From NCBI GenBank assembly GCA_015232015.1, contig JADGAM010000024.1, positions 538 to 35,462 on the forward strand: 34,925 nucleotides of DNA, given 5' to 3'. Under the pieces are notes generated by a model. It did not search any database and was not told where the DNA came from. It worked only from the letters and a program-made list of their open reading frames with translations. The translations under genes were made by a program, and so were the position numbers. Origin of the DNA: Oligoflexia bacterium. GTDB lineage: Bacteria > Bdellovibrionota > Bacteriovoracia > Bacteriovoracales > Bacteriovoracaceae. Position 1 is the first letter of the stretch. Each line of letters starts with the position of its first letter. Shown in pieces: positions 23,833 through 31,246 of this stretch.

Positions 23833-25461
23833 ATGAAAGAATCTTTAGAAGAAAACAAACATCATTTACCAGGTCTCGATGATTCATGCTGGTTATTAGA
23901 TCCTTCTTCTAATGCTCAAAATGAAGTAAATTATCCTTCTTTAGATAGAGATAAAAAAACCGAGATTGCCATATTAGGAGGTGGAATCGCTGGAATTACT
24001 TGTGCTATCCTGCTTAAGAAAAAAGGCAAGAAAGTTACCCTGATTGAAGCAGGAAAAATAGCAAGAGGTGTCTCTGCTCAAACCACTGCTCATGTTTCTG
24101 TTTTTCAATCATTTTTATTTGATTATCTGACCACACAATTTGGAGCAGAAAGCGCAAAGACGTGTGCCGAATCTCAACTCTTGGCCATAGAAACTCTTTT
24201 TAATCTTATAAAAGAATATAACATTGAATGTGGGGCAAAGAGATCAAATGCTTATGCTTATGCTGTTAAGAGAGAAGATGTAAATAAAATTAAAAGTGAG
24301 TTTACTGCTTGTAAGCACGCAGGGCTTGCTGTTAGCTATCTAGACTCTTCTCCCTTGCCATTTCCTACATATGGTTCTATCTGCTATCCAAATCAAGGAC
24401 AAATTAATCCTCGTCAATATCTTTTGGCCTTGGCCAGCTCTATTCCTGATGAAAATGGATCATCAATTTTTGAAAACACTATTGCCTTAGAAATAAAGGA
24501 AAATGAAAAAAAAGAAAATAATAATGCTAGCAATGCTGGCATTGCTAATTATGAAATAAAAACCGACAAAGGTATTATATATGCTGAAAAAGTGATAGTT
24601 GCTACTCACTTTCCTTTTCCTTCTAATGGATTGTTTTTTGCTAGAATGAAGGTTGCTAGATCTTATGCTTTAGGTATTCGAATTTCTGATGAGCTTCCAG
24701 ATGAGCTTTATTATAGCAGTACAGATCCCTACTATTATATTAGAACCTATCAAGATCAAAAAGGAAAATTAGTAATCATAGGAGGAGAAGATCATTTAAC
24801 AGGGGAAGAAAGAAATACTTTAGAATGTTTTCAAAGTATTAAAAATTTTGCCTTTCTAAATTTCAATGTAAAGTCGATTGACTATAGCTGGTCCACTCAA
24901 GATAATTATCCCTTCGATGAACTTCCTTACATAGGAAGAGTCTCAAAAGATAATCCTCACCTTTATGTTGCCACAGGATTTAGTGGCTCAGGAATGGTTT
25001 ACGGAACACTTTCAGCAATGATTATTACTGAGCTTATTACAGCAAGTGATGATCTTATTAGTAAGTCATACAAATCTTATGAGGAACTTTATGCTCCTTA
25101 TCGATTAAATATGCTGGCCTCGGGAAAAGAATTTTTCTTGAGAAATTTTCATGTAGCAGAGATGTTTATTACTGATCGTGTATCATCGAAATCTAAAGTA
25201 AAAAATACGGAAGAGATACTTCCAGGTCAGGGGGCCATTGTCCATAACAACAATAAAGACTTAGCAATTTATAAAAGCGAAGATAAAAGTACACATATAT
25301 TATCTCCTACTTGTACACATCTTGGATGTAGGGTAAGATTTAATCATGCTGAAAGGACCTGGGATTGTCCATGCCATGGTTCTCGTTATAACTTTGATGG
25401 AAAAATTCTCCATGGGCCTGCACTCAAAAATTTAGAGAGAGGTATAAAAGAAAATCAATAA
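23833..25461 (+). CDS. FAD-dependent oxidoreductase with C-terminal Rieske domain (YhfW-like)
   Basis: The 542-residue protein has a DAO-type FAD domain and a Rieske [2Fe-2S] domain. The FAD motif GGGIAG lies near residue 50, followed by the GxxAQTTAHVS segment typical of this group, and ATGFSGSGMVYGTL closes the FAD fold. The Rieske ligands are Cys494/His496 and Cys512/His515, with Cys499 and Cys514 placed for a disulfide. The layout is that of Bacillus YhfW and its relatives, whose substrate is unknown. No signal peptide is seen. GGAGG lies upstream of ATG. It converges with the antiporter gene 19 bp away. The stress genes around it suggest a redox role, by context only. Confidence 0.92.
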   Translation: MKESLEENKHHLPGLDDSCWLLDPSSNAQNEVNYPSLDRDKKTEIAILGGGIAGITCAILLKKKGKKVTLIEAGKIARGVSAQTTAHVSVFQSFLFDYLTTQFGAESAKTCAESQLLAIETLFNLIKEYNIECGAKRSNAYAYAVKREDVNKIKSEFTACKHAGLAVSYLDSSPLPFPTYGSICYPNQGQINPRQYLLALASSIPDENGSSIFENTIALEIKENEKKENNNASNAGIANYEIKTDKGIIYAEKVIVATHFPFPSNGLFFARMKVARSYALGIRISDELPDELYYSSTDPYYYIRTYQDQKGKLVIIGGEDHLTGEERNTLECFQSIKNFAFLNFNVKSIDYSWSTQDNYPFDELPYIGRVSKDNPHLYVATGFSGSGMVYGTLSAMIITELITASDDLISKSYKSYEELYAPYRLNMLASGKEFFLRNFHVAEMFITDRVSSKSKVKNTEEILPGQGAIVHNNNKDLAIYKSEDKSTHILSPTCTHLGCRVRFNHAERTWDCPCHGSRYNFDGKILHGPALKNLERGIKENQ

Positions 25462-25480
25462 AATTTTTAAAGATATCATT

Positions 25481-26650
25481 TTATTTTTTTAAAAATATTT
25501 TTCCTAACAAATGTATGGTTGTTCCTTGTAATAAAACCGAACTAATTACGACAAAAAAAACAATATTAAAAATTAAGTGGCCATTTTCAACTTTTGCAAT
25601 GATTGGATAGGTTGCCAAAACGATAGGAATTGCTCCTCTTAGCCCCATCCATGCTATCATCATTTTATCTAAAAAACTTAATTTGCTTTTATGTAGAGAT
25701 ATAAAAACACTTACAGGTCTAGCAACAAACAACAATATGAGAGCGGTATAAGTCCCTTTATCTGTAATGGCTATAACTTGATTAGGATTTACTAATAGAC
25801 CAAAGGTAATAAACATTACAACTTGCATATTCCAGGCAATACCTTCATGAAAAAAGGAGAGATGATCTTTGATTGGAAGTTTATTTTTAGCAATAATTAA
25901 ACCATTTATATAGACAGAAAGAAAACCATTACCGCCTATTTCTTCACATAAACTAAAATTTAACAATACTATGCCAATAGTCAGCACCGGATATAACCCG
26001 GTAGACTCAAGATGTACTTTGTTTAATAAATATCTGCTAAATGAAGCGAAAAAAATTCCTAGCAAAATACCCAGACACATTTGTTGTAAAAATAAGAGCA
26101 AAATATGAACTTCTGAGAATGTATTTAGTTTGATAATTTCAATCAAATTAATTACCAAAAAGACACAAATAGGATCATTACTTCCTGATTCTAATTCCAC
26201 AATGGATTTTAAATTTTTTTTCACTGAAAGGTTACCTGATCTTAGTATCATAAAAACCGCTGCGGCATCTGTAGGAGAAACAATGGCCCCTAAAAGTAAC
26301 CCTTGAACCCATGTCAGACCAAGAAAGTAAGTTGCAAATAGGCCGACAATAACTGTGGAAATAAGAACACCTATAGTTGAAAGCGAAAGGCCGCTAAAGA
26401 TTTGATTACGAATTTCATCCCACTCTGTTTCTAAACCACCAGAAAATAGAATAAACACTAAAGCAATAATGCCTACATTCTGAGATAGTGCATAATTTGC
26501 GAAATGAATACCACCAATACCATCTGATCCCGCCATCATACCTATTCCTAAAAAGAGAATTAAAGAAGGAAATCCATAACGATGACTAACTTTGCTAGAG
26601 AGCACTGAAAGTATCATGAGTATTGATAAAATAATTAAGATATTATTCAT
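25481..26650 (-). CDS. CPA1-family cation/proton antiporter (NhaP2/CvrA-like core)
   Basis: The 389-residue protein is almost wholly hydrophobic, with about 12 membrane segments. It follows the E. coli NhaP2 (CvrA) core: GFPSLILFLGIGMMAGSDGIGG, then GLLLGAIVSPTDAAAVF in the unwound transport region, and the ion-site ESGSNDP. NhaP2 has about 578 residues with a C-terminal RCK_C regulatory domain; here the protein ends after the transmembrane core, so nucleotide control is absent. It is likely an inner-membrane potassium or sodium/proton exchanger. ATG 26650 has no strong ribosome site. It is divergent from the BON-domain gene. Confidence 0.9.
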   Translation of the reverse strand: MNNILIILSILMILSVLSSKVSHRYGFPSLILFLGIGMMAGSDGIGGIHFANYALSQNVGIIALVFILFSGGLETEWDEIRNQIFSGLSLSTIGVLISTVIVGLFATYFLGLTWVQGLLLGAIVSPTDAAAVFMILRSGNLSVKKNLKSIVELESGSNDPICVFLVINLIEIIKLNTFSEVHILLLFLQQMCLGILLGIFFASFSRYLLNKVHLESTGLYPVLTIGIVLLNFSLCEEIGGNGFLSVYINGLIIAKNKLPIKDHLSFFHEGIAWNMQVVMFITFGLLVNPNQVIAITDKGTYTALILLFVARPVSVFISLHKSKLSFLDKMMIAWMGLRGAIPIVLATYPIIAKVENGHLIFNIVFFVVISSVLLQGTTIHLLGKIFLKK

Positions 26651-26732
26651 AATTCATTTTTTAGCAAAATTTTTTTAGCAAAATAAGAAACACAAAAGTG
26701 AAAATTAAATGTATTACGCTTACTCTTTTAGC

Positions 26733-26763
26733 TTGGCGATTATAATCTAGTGATAATTATAAT
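26733..26763 (+). promoter_or_regulatory. Candidate promoter of the BON-domain gene
   Basis: TTGGCG (26733-26738) and TATAAT (26758-26763) are 19 bp apart, slightly long for sigma-70. The palindrome ATTATAAT occurs twice here, so an AT-rich operator is equally possible. It would give a leader of about 100 bases. Confidence 0.3.
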
Positions 26764-26868
26764 ATGAATGAAACACGCTTCGTTTTTCTCTAATCATTAT
26801 AAAATTTTAAATAGACAAAAAATGATAAGTAGATTAATTTTACTTTCCTAAAACTTAGGAGGCATTGT

Positions 26869-27549
26869 ATGAAAAAAATATTTTTAATTAAAAAATCTAA
26901 TAGCATGTTATTTTGGTTTGTAACTTTTTCTTTTGTGGTGTTTTTTTCTGTTTTCATAGCTAGCTCTATTAATAAAGCATATGCAAAAACAGAAACAACT
27001 AATTCAAATTCTAAGGTGTCGGATATGGGTAGCAATGATAGAGGTATGGGTGGTGCTAGTAATAGTACTAGTGGCAGTCATACCGGCACTACCGGCACTA
27101 CTGGCACTGCCGGTACCTATGATAAAGATGTTGGTCATGAGACTCCACTTTTAGCACCTACCGCACCTCCAATACCTACTGCACCTGTTAATCCTACTGT
27201 TTCTCCATCTGAGAGTAATAGAATGAATAGAATGAATAGAATGAACACAGACCATTCCACTGGGAATGGATATATGAACGAAGATAGAAACAAGGAGAAT
27301 ATTACCGCTGATACACAAAGGAAAGGCAGCGATAGCGATGTTCAGTTAACTAGAGAAATCCGTCAAAAATTAACTTCTGATGATAACTTATCAACTGCCG
27401 CCAAAAATATTAAAATTATTACTTTACGAAATAGTATTACATTGAAAGGTAATCTAAAAAGCCAAGAAGAAATCGATAAAGTAGTTTCTATCGCCAAAGA
27501 ATTGGCCGGAAACAAAACAGTAAAAAATCAAATTAGAATAAAAAAATAA
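26869..27549 (+). CDS. Exported BON-domain protein
   Basis: The 226-residue protein has an N-terminal signal or anchor (hydrophobic about 14-40, ending at AYAK), a long low-complexity region (about 42-155) and one C-terminal BON domain (about 160-225: VQLTREIRQKLTSDDNLS, then ITLRNSITLKGNLKSQEEIDKV). BON domains occur in OsmY and related periplasmic osmotic-shock proteins and are thought to bind membranes. The linker is built from 9-bp repeats giving Gly-Thr-Thr (27070-27115), Asn-Arg-Met (27218-27245) and Pro-rich segments. AGGAGG lies 6 bases upstream of ATG. It is probably cotranscribed with the glycine-zipper gene 50 bp downstream. Confidence 0.88.
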   Translation: MKKIFLIKKSNSMLFWFVTFSFVVFFSVFIASSINKAYAKTETTNSNSKVSDMGSNDRGMGGASNSTSGSHTGTTGTTGTAGTYDKDVGHETPLLAPTAPPIPTAPVNPTVSPSESNRMNRMNRMNTDHSTGNGYMNEDRNKENITADTQRKGSDSDVQLTREIRQKLTSDDNLSTAAKNIKIITLRNSITLKGNLKSQEEIDKVVSIAKELAGNKTVKNQIRIKK

Positions 27550-27599
27550 TTTTTATTTTTTATTTCAATAATTTTTTCTAAAAAATAAGGAGGATGTTT

Positions 27600-28208
27600 A
27601 TGGAAAATATTAGAAGCAGTAAAGACAAAGCTGGAAGAAATGCAGTGTTTGGTATATTTGGAGATCGCGCTTCTTTAGAAAACGCAGTTGATTCTTTTAA
27701 AGCTAACGGATTTAGAAATTCCGATATTTCTGTATTAATGCAATCCCCATCCCAAACTAAAGATTTTGCCCACGAAAAATCTACTAAGGCCCCCGAAGGA
27801 GCAACAGCAGGAGGAACTGCAGGAATTTTAACCGGAGGAGTATTAGGGTGGCTTGCAGGAATAGGGGCCTTGGCAATTCCGGGTATAGGGCCATTTGTAG
27901 CAGCAGGGCCTATTATGGGTGCAATTGCTGGAATAGGAATAGGAGGAGCAGTTGGTGGCATTGCCGGAGGGTTAATTGGAATGGGCTTTCCTGAATATGA
28001 GGCCAAACGTTATGAAGGTTATGTTAAGGATGGAGGAATTTTAATATCGGTCCATGTTGATGATTCTGATTGGGAAGATAAGGCCAAAAATATATTGGAA
28101 TCTTGTGGGGCCAAAGATATTTCTACTATGGGAGAAAAAAAAGAGGATATCACAAAAAGTATGAGCGAAAAAAGCGAAGATACTACTTTTACTCACTATA
28201 ATAAATAA
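27600..28208 (+). CDS. General stress (YflT-like) glycine-zipper protein
   Basis: About 203 residues. The N-terminal part has the pattern AVFGIFGDRASLENAVDSF, then a FRNSDISVLM segment, as in YflT-like stress proteins, often annotated DUF3341/DUF1269-like. A glycine/alanine/isoleucine-rich glycine zipper (about 65-130) could insert in a membrane, and a C-terminal ferredoxin-like half follows (GGILISVHVDDSDWEDKAK). ATG 27600 is chosen because AAGGAGG ends at 27593, directly against an in-frame ATG at 27594, which is too close to use. It has no signal peptide. It lies in the stress cluster after the BON gene; the exact role is unknown. Confidence 0.75.
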   Translation: MENIRSSKDKAGRNAVFGIFGDRASLENAVDSFKANGFRNSDISVLMQSPSQTKDFAHEKSTKAPEGATAGGTAGILTGGVLGWLAGIGALAIPGIGPFVAAGPIMGAIAGIGIGGAVGGIAGGLIGMGFPEYEAKRYEGYVKDGGILISVHVDDSDWEDKAKNILESCGAKDISTMGEKKEDITKSMSEKSEDTTFTHYNK

Positions 28209-28253
28209 ATTAAATCAAAAATTTTGTTCATTCTTACAATTATTGTAGCAACT

Positions 28254-29207
28254 TTAGGAAACTGCTGATTCATTGATAATCAAAGAAGATCTATATCCAT
28301 CAAGGGTGGCATTTACACCTAAAGGAAGAGTAATATGTATTTCTTTTTCATCTAAATGTCCCGATGGCAAACCATAGACTATAGGAACATCTATGTCAGA
28401 CAAAGTATCTTTTATCAGGTCTCTTATAGTGAATTCTTTAGAAGGTTCCAGCGGACAATTAACCATTTTTCCAAAAATTATTCCTTTAATTTTCTTAAGC
28501 TTGCCTGCTAGCTTAAGCTGCATGAGATAATTATCAATAACTTCCAAACTTTCAGCGATATCCTCCAGAAAAAGAATACTATTTTTAGTATTAATCTCAT
28601 AGGGAGTTCCAATAGAATTGATAATAAGTGATAAATTTCCTCCTATTAAAAGACCTGATGCCCGTCCGGGTTTTAATGTTTCCATCGAAGGAGATCGAAT
28701 TTCCCCTAATGGAGAAGTAGTTTCAATTACCTTTTTTAGATAATCAAATGTTACCCAATTCATTTCTTGATGAATTTCACCTGAAACAACAGGACCATGG
28801 AAGAGGACCATTCGAGCAGTTTTATAAAGGTATAAAAGCAAAATTGTAATATCACTATAACCAACAAATATTTTAGGATTGTTCTTTATAATCGTTTCAT
28901 TTAGAAAAGGAAGTGTTCTAATTGAGCCATATCCTCCAGTGGCACAAAATATTGCTTTGACTATTTGATTTGAAAACATTCGATTGATTTGAAAAGCTTT
29001 CTCTTTATCTTGCTTTGCTAAACTCCAATGTTTATTAAAGATCGATCCTTCATAGATCACTTCATAGTCCAATGATTTGAAAAAATCTATACCTCGTTGT
29101 AATTCTATAGGATCATATGGGCCAGAAGGCGCTACTATACCAATAGTATCACCCTTTTTAAGTGCAAAAGGTTTTCTTAAAGAAAATTCTTCATTATATA
29201 ATTTCAT
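28254..29207 (-). CDS. LD-carboxypeptidase, peptidase family S66 (LdcA/MccF type)
   Basis: The 317-residue serine peptidase family member cleaves the terminal D-Ala of murein tetrapeptides (LdcA) or inactivates microcin C (MccF). The catalytic triad of Pseudomonas LdcA (Ser115, Glu217, His285) is matched here by Ser118 in VGYSDIT, Glu215 in FLEDIAES and His284 in SGHLDEKE. GDTIGIVAPSGP at the start and ATGGYGSIR are family hallmarks. It has no signal peptide, so cytosolic peptidoglycan recycling is the simplest role. There is no ribosome site; it starts 14 bp after the ATP-grasp stop and is probably translationally coupled to it. Confidence 0.93.
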   Translation of the reverse strand: MKLYNEEFSLRKPFALKKGDTIGIVAPSGPYDPIELQRGIDFFKSLDYEVIYEGSIFNKHWSLAKQDKEKAFQINRMFSNQIVKAIFCATGGYGSIRTLPFLNETIIKNNPKIFVGYSDITILLLYLYKTARMVLFHGPVVSGEIHQEMNWVTFDYLKKVIETTSPLGEIRSPSMETLKPGRASGLLIGGNLSLIINSIGTPYEINTKNSILFLEDIAESLEVIDNYLMQLKLAGKLKKIKGIIFGKMVNCPLEPSKEFTIRDLIKDTLSDIDVPIVYGLPSGHLDEKEIHITLPLGVNATLDGYRSSLIINESAVS

Positions 29208-29221
29208 CTACAATCTGTGCA

Positions 29222-30190
29222 TTATAGGCCAGGCTCAATAGGAAGCCAGATGGCCATTTGATCGTAGGCCTTTTTATTACGTATATAATAATGTACTTTT
29301 TCCGCCATTCGAGTAGCAAGATGAATAACTAAGGAATCTGGAACTCCATCGTAACTTTTTGATTGAGGATCCATCATGCATTGGTCATTTACATAATCAA
29401 TTACTACAAAATCACCATTATTTTTATTTATGGTGATTTCAGTAGAGAACCAATCAATGTTAGTAATACGGCCGATTTTATTAACTATTGGAAGAATTGG
29501 AAAAAGCTTGTACTTATCCATTTCTTGCAAGCTTGTTTGCTTATAAATATGCGTATTAGGATCCCACCAACAAATGATCAATTCTGAAAAAAAATGAAAG
29601 ACTCGAAACCATGCTGGCCGGCCATCTAAATCTTGTGGCCTAATAATCTCTTGTATAAGAAATCTTTGTTGATCATCATTTTTTTGTATATTTAATATTT
29701 CTAATAATGCCTTTTCTAAGGTTGTAATTTTTACTCCTTTTAATGCATATCCAAGGGCCGGTTTAAGTACTACATTTTCTCCTAATTTTTGTTTCTCTTC
29801 CGAAGTTAAGCTAGATATTGTATTTTCTTTACTAACAATTAAACTTCTAGGGACACTTATATTATTTCTAATTAAATTAAAGTGGGTTATGGATTTATCG
29901 GCCGCTGCTTTTACGTTATCAGGGTCGTCTACAATTTGTGTGCCGGCATATTTAAGAAGATATGCCATTTTCATAAACCCATCATTTTTATCGAAAGTTT
30001 CAGAAGCAAAATCATAATAAAACTTAATTCGAAGTTCTCCAGCTCTTATTTCATGTGATAAGTTTAATAATGCCTTTTCATCAATGATAATTACCTTTAA
30101 CCCTTTTGCTATACACTGATCGTACAGATGGTTGATGAAAAAATCATCTAATTCTCCTCTCCACCCTATAGCACAATCATAATTGTCCAT
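29222..30190 (-). CDS. ATP-grasp domain protein
   Basis: I set the start at ATG 30190 (322 residues), with AGGAAG seven bases upstream; a longer TTG-initiated reading to 30313 would add a hydrophobic stretch with no ribosome site. The protein has an ATP-grasp fold: an N-terminal pre-ATP region to about residue 105, DPDNVKAAADKSITHF at the ATP-grasp entry, the ATP-binding lysine in VVLKPALGYALKGVK, DGRPAWFRVFHFF, and the metal-binding FVVIDYVNDQCMMDP at the C-terminal end. Such enzymes ligate carboxylates to amines or thiols. The substrate is not known. It is translated with the LD-carboxypeptidase gene, so a peptidoglycan peptide or a small-peptide natural product is possible. Confidence 0.8.
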   Translation of the reverse strand: MDNYDCAIGWRGELDDFFINHLYDQCIAKGLKVIIIDEKALLNLSHEIRAGELRIKFYYDFASETFDKNDGFMKMAYLLKYAGTQIVDDPDNVKAAADKSITHFNLIRNNISVPRSLIVSKENTISSLTSEEKQKLGENVVLKPALGYALKGVKITTLEKALLEILNIQKNDDQQRFLIQEIIRPQDLDGRPAWFRVFHFFSELIICWWDPNTHIYKQTSLQEMDKYKLFPILPIVNKIGRITNIDWFSTEITINKNNGDFVVIDYVNDQCMMDPQSKSYDGVPDSLVIHLATRMAEKVHYYIRNKKAYDQMAIWLPIEPGL

Positions 30191-30366
30191 TGTAATTCTT
30201 CCTACCCAGTGGCCGTGAAATAATAAATTTATAATTATATAAAGAACATAAGGAAAAATATAGTATGAAATTAACAATCTAATAACTGCTATTATCGAGA
30301 GCTTGCTCTTCAATTAGGAATTTCCGATTCATGCAATCAATATATTTGTTTTATTATTGAACTTGA

Positions 30367-30372
30367 TATAAT
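30367..30372 (+). promoter_or_regulatory. Consensus -10 box ahead of the transglutaminase-like gene
   Basis: TATAAT sits in the roughly 300-bp divergent gap 30191-30496, with TTGTTT 15 bp upstream, a short spacing for sigma-70. A short dyad (ATCAAT, 5-base loop, ATTGAT, 30458-30474) lies just before the ribosome site AAGGAGG. Nothing else is visible in the gap. Confidence 0.3.
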
Positions 30373-30496
30373 TCAAATCTAAAAATCATACTAACTAAAT
30401 ATTCTTTGAATAAATTAAATTTTAAAAAATTAGTTATGGAATATAACAAAACCCCAGATCAATTTAATATTGATTCAATAAGGAGGAAAAGAAAAA

Positions 30497-31195
30497 ATGA
30501 ATTCTTCACTTAAAAATTTTTGTTCTTTACTTAAACATTTATTTTTTTATTTTTCGTCATGTAAATGTAACTCCTCATCCAAAAATTCTTCATCCCGCAA
30601 AATTGCACTCTTTACTCTCATGTTATCTTTATGGGCATCATTTACATTATCTACTCCTATAATTGCTTTTTCATCTGATGTTTTAGATGATCATTTTACT
30701 CTTGATAATAATAATGACAGTATTATTTTTGAGAATGAAGATTTTAAAAACGAAACAAGTACAGCAAATGATTTAGAACTTCCTAATGACAACAGTTATC
30801 CTTTGCCTTCCCCTTTTTCTCCCTCGTCTCCATCTTCTCCATCGTTTCCATCTACGCTAAATCCTACTTCTTCCTTTTATTATTTTAAAGAAGTTATGTC
30901 TAAAGCATCTACTTTTGACTATCTAGTAGGTCATAATATTACAACAGCTGAAGCAATAGAGAGAAGAGGAAAAGGTGATTGTTGGGCCATGAGTGATTGG
31001 CTGTTTAAAAAGTTAAAAAAGGCCGAATTTAAAGTTAGAATTATTCAGTATAAAACAAAATCTTCTCCAAACCATCGAACAGTGCAGATTTATCAACAAG
31101 GAGCTTGGTTTGATCTACCTTATAAAGAATATGGGATTGTCCGTGAATTCTGTCCACCAGAAAAAAAACGACGTATACGTATTATAAGAGTTTGA
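30497..31195 (+). CDS. Exported transglutaminase-like cysteine protein
   Basis: The protein has 232 residues. A Ser/Cys/Lys-rich N-terminus precedes a hydrophobic signal segment (about 36-55, ending TPIIAF). After a low-complexity Ser/Pro linker (about 95-120) comes a compact C-terminal domain with a transglutaminase-like triad: Cys162 in GKGDCWAMSD, His193 in PNHRTVQ and Asp206 in WFDLPY. The local order GDCWAMSDWLF, KVRIIQYKT, HRTVQIY, YKEYGI recalls, from memory, the transglutaminase-like domain of methanogen pseudomurein-associated and phage proteins. It may cleave or cross-link amide bonds in the cell envelope. AAGGAGG lies 11 bases upstream of ATG. It is monocistronic, convergent with the next gene. 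Confidence 0.7.
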   Translation: MNSSLKNFCSLLKHLFFYFSSCKCNSSSKNSSSRKIALFTLMLSLWASFTLSTPIIAFSSDVLDDHFTLDNNNDSIIFENEDFKNETSTANDLELPNDNSYPLPSPFSPSSPSSPSFPSTLNPTSSFYYFKEVMSKASTFDYLVGHNITTAEAIERRGKGDCWAMSDWLFKKLKKAEFKVRIIQYKTKSSPNHRTVQIYQQGAWFDLPYKEYGIVREFCPPEKKRRIRIIRV

Positions 31196-31246
31196 GTAAA
31201 TCGAGATAATGAATCTAGCTGATTAGGTACAATTTTTTTATCAATA

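Noticed and set aside
27578-28006. Pro/Ala-rich frame on the - strand opposite the glycine-zipper gene
   Set aside because: It is the mirror of Gly/Ala codons in the + strand gene, which has AAGGAGG and a recognisable family.
28225-28250. Small dyad TACAA...TTGTA between convergent genes as a terminator
   Set aside because: The stem is only five A/T-rich pairs and lacks a T-run, so it is not supported.
30191-30313. Extended start for the ATP-grasp protein with a membrane segment
   Set aside because: It needs a TTG start without ribosome site; AGGAAG stands properly before ATG 30190, and the hydrophobic stretch is what AT-rich noncoding DNA often encodes.
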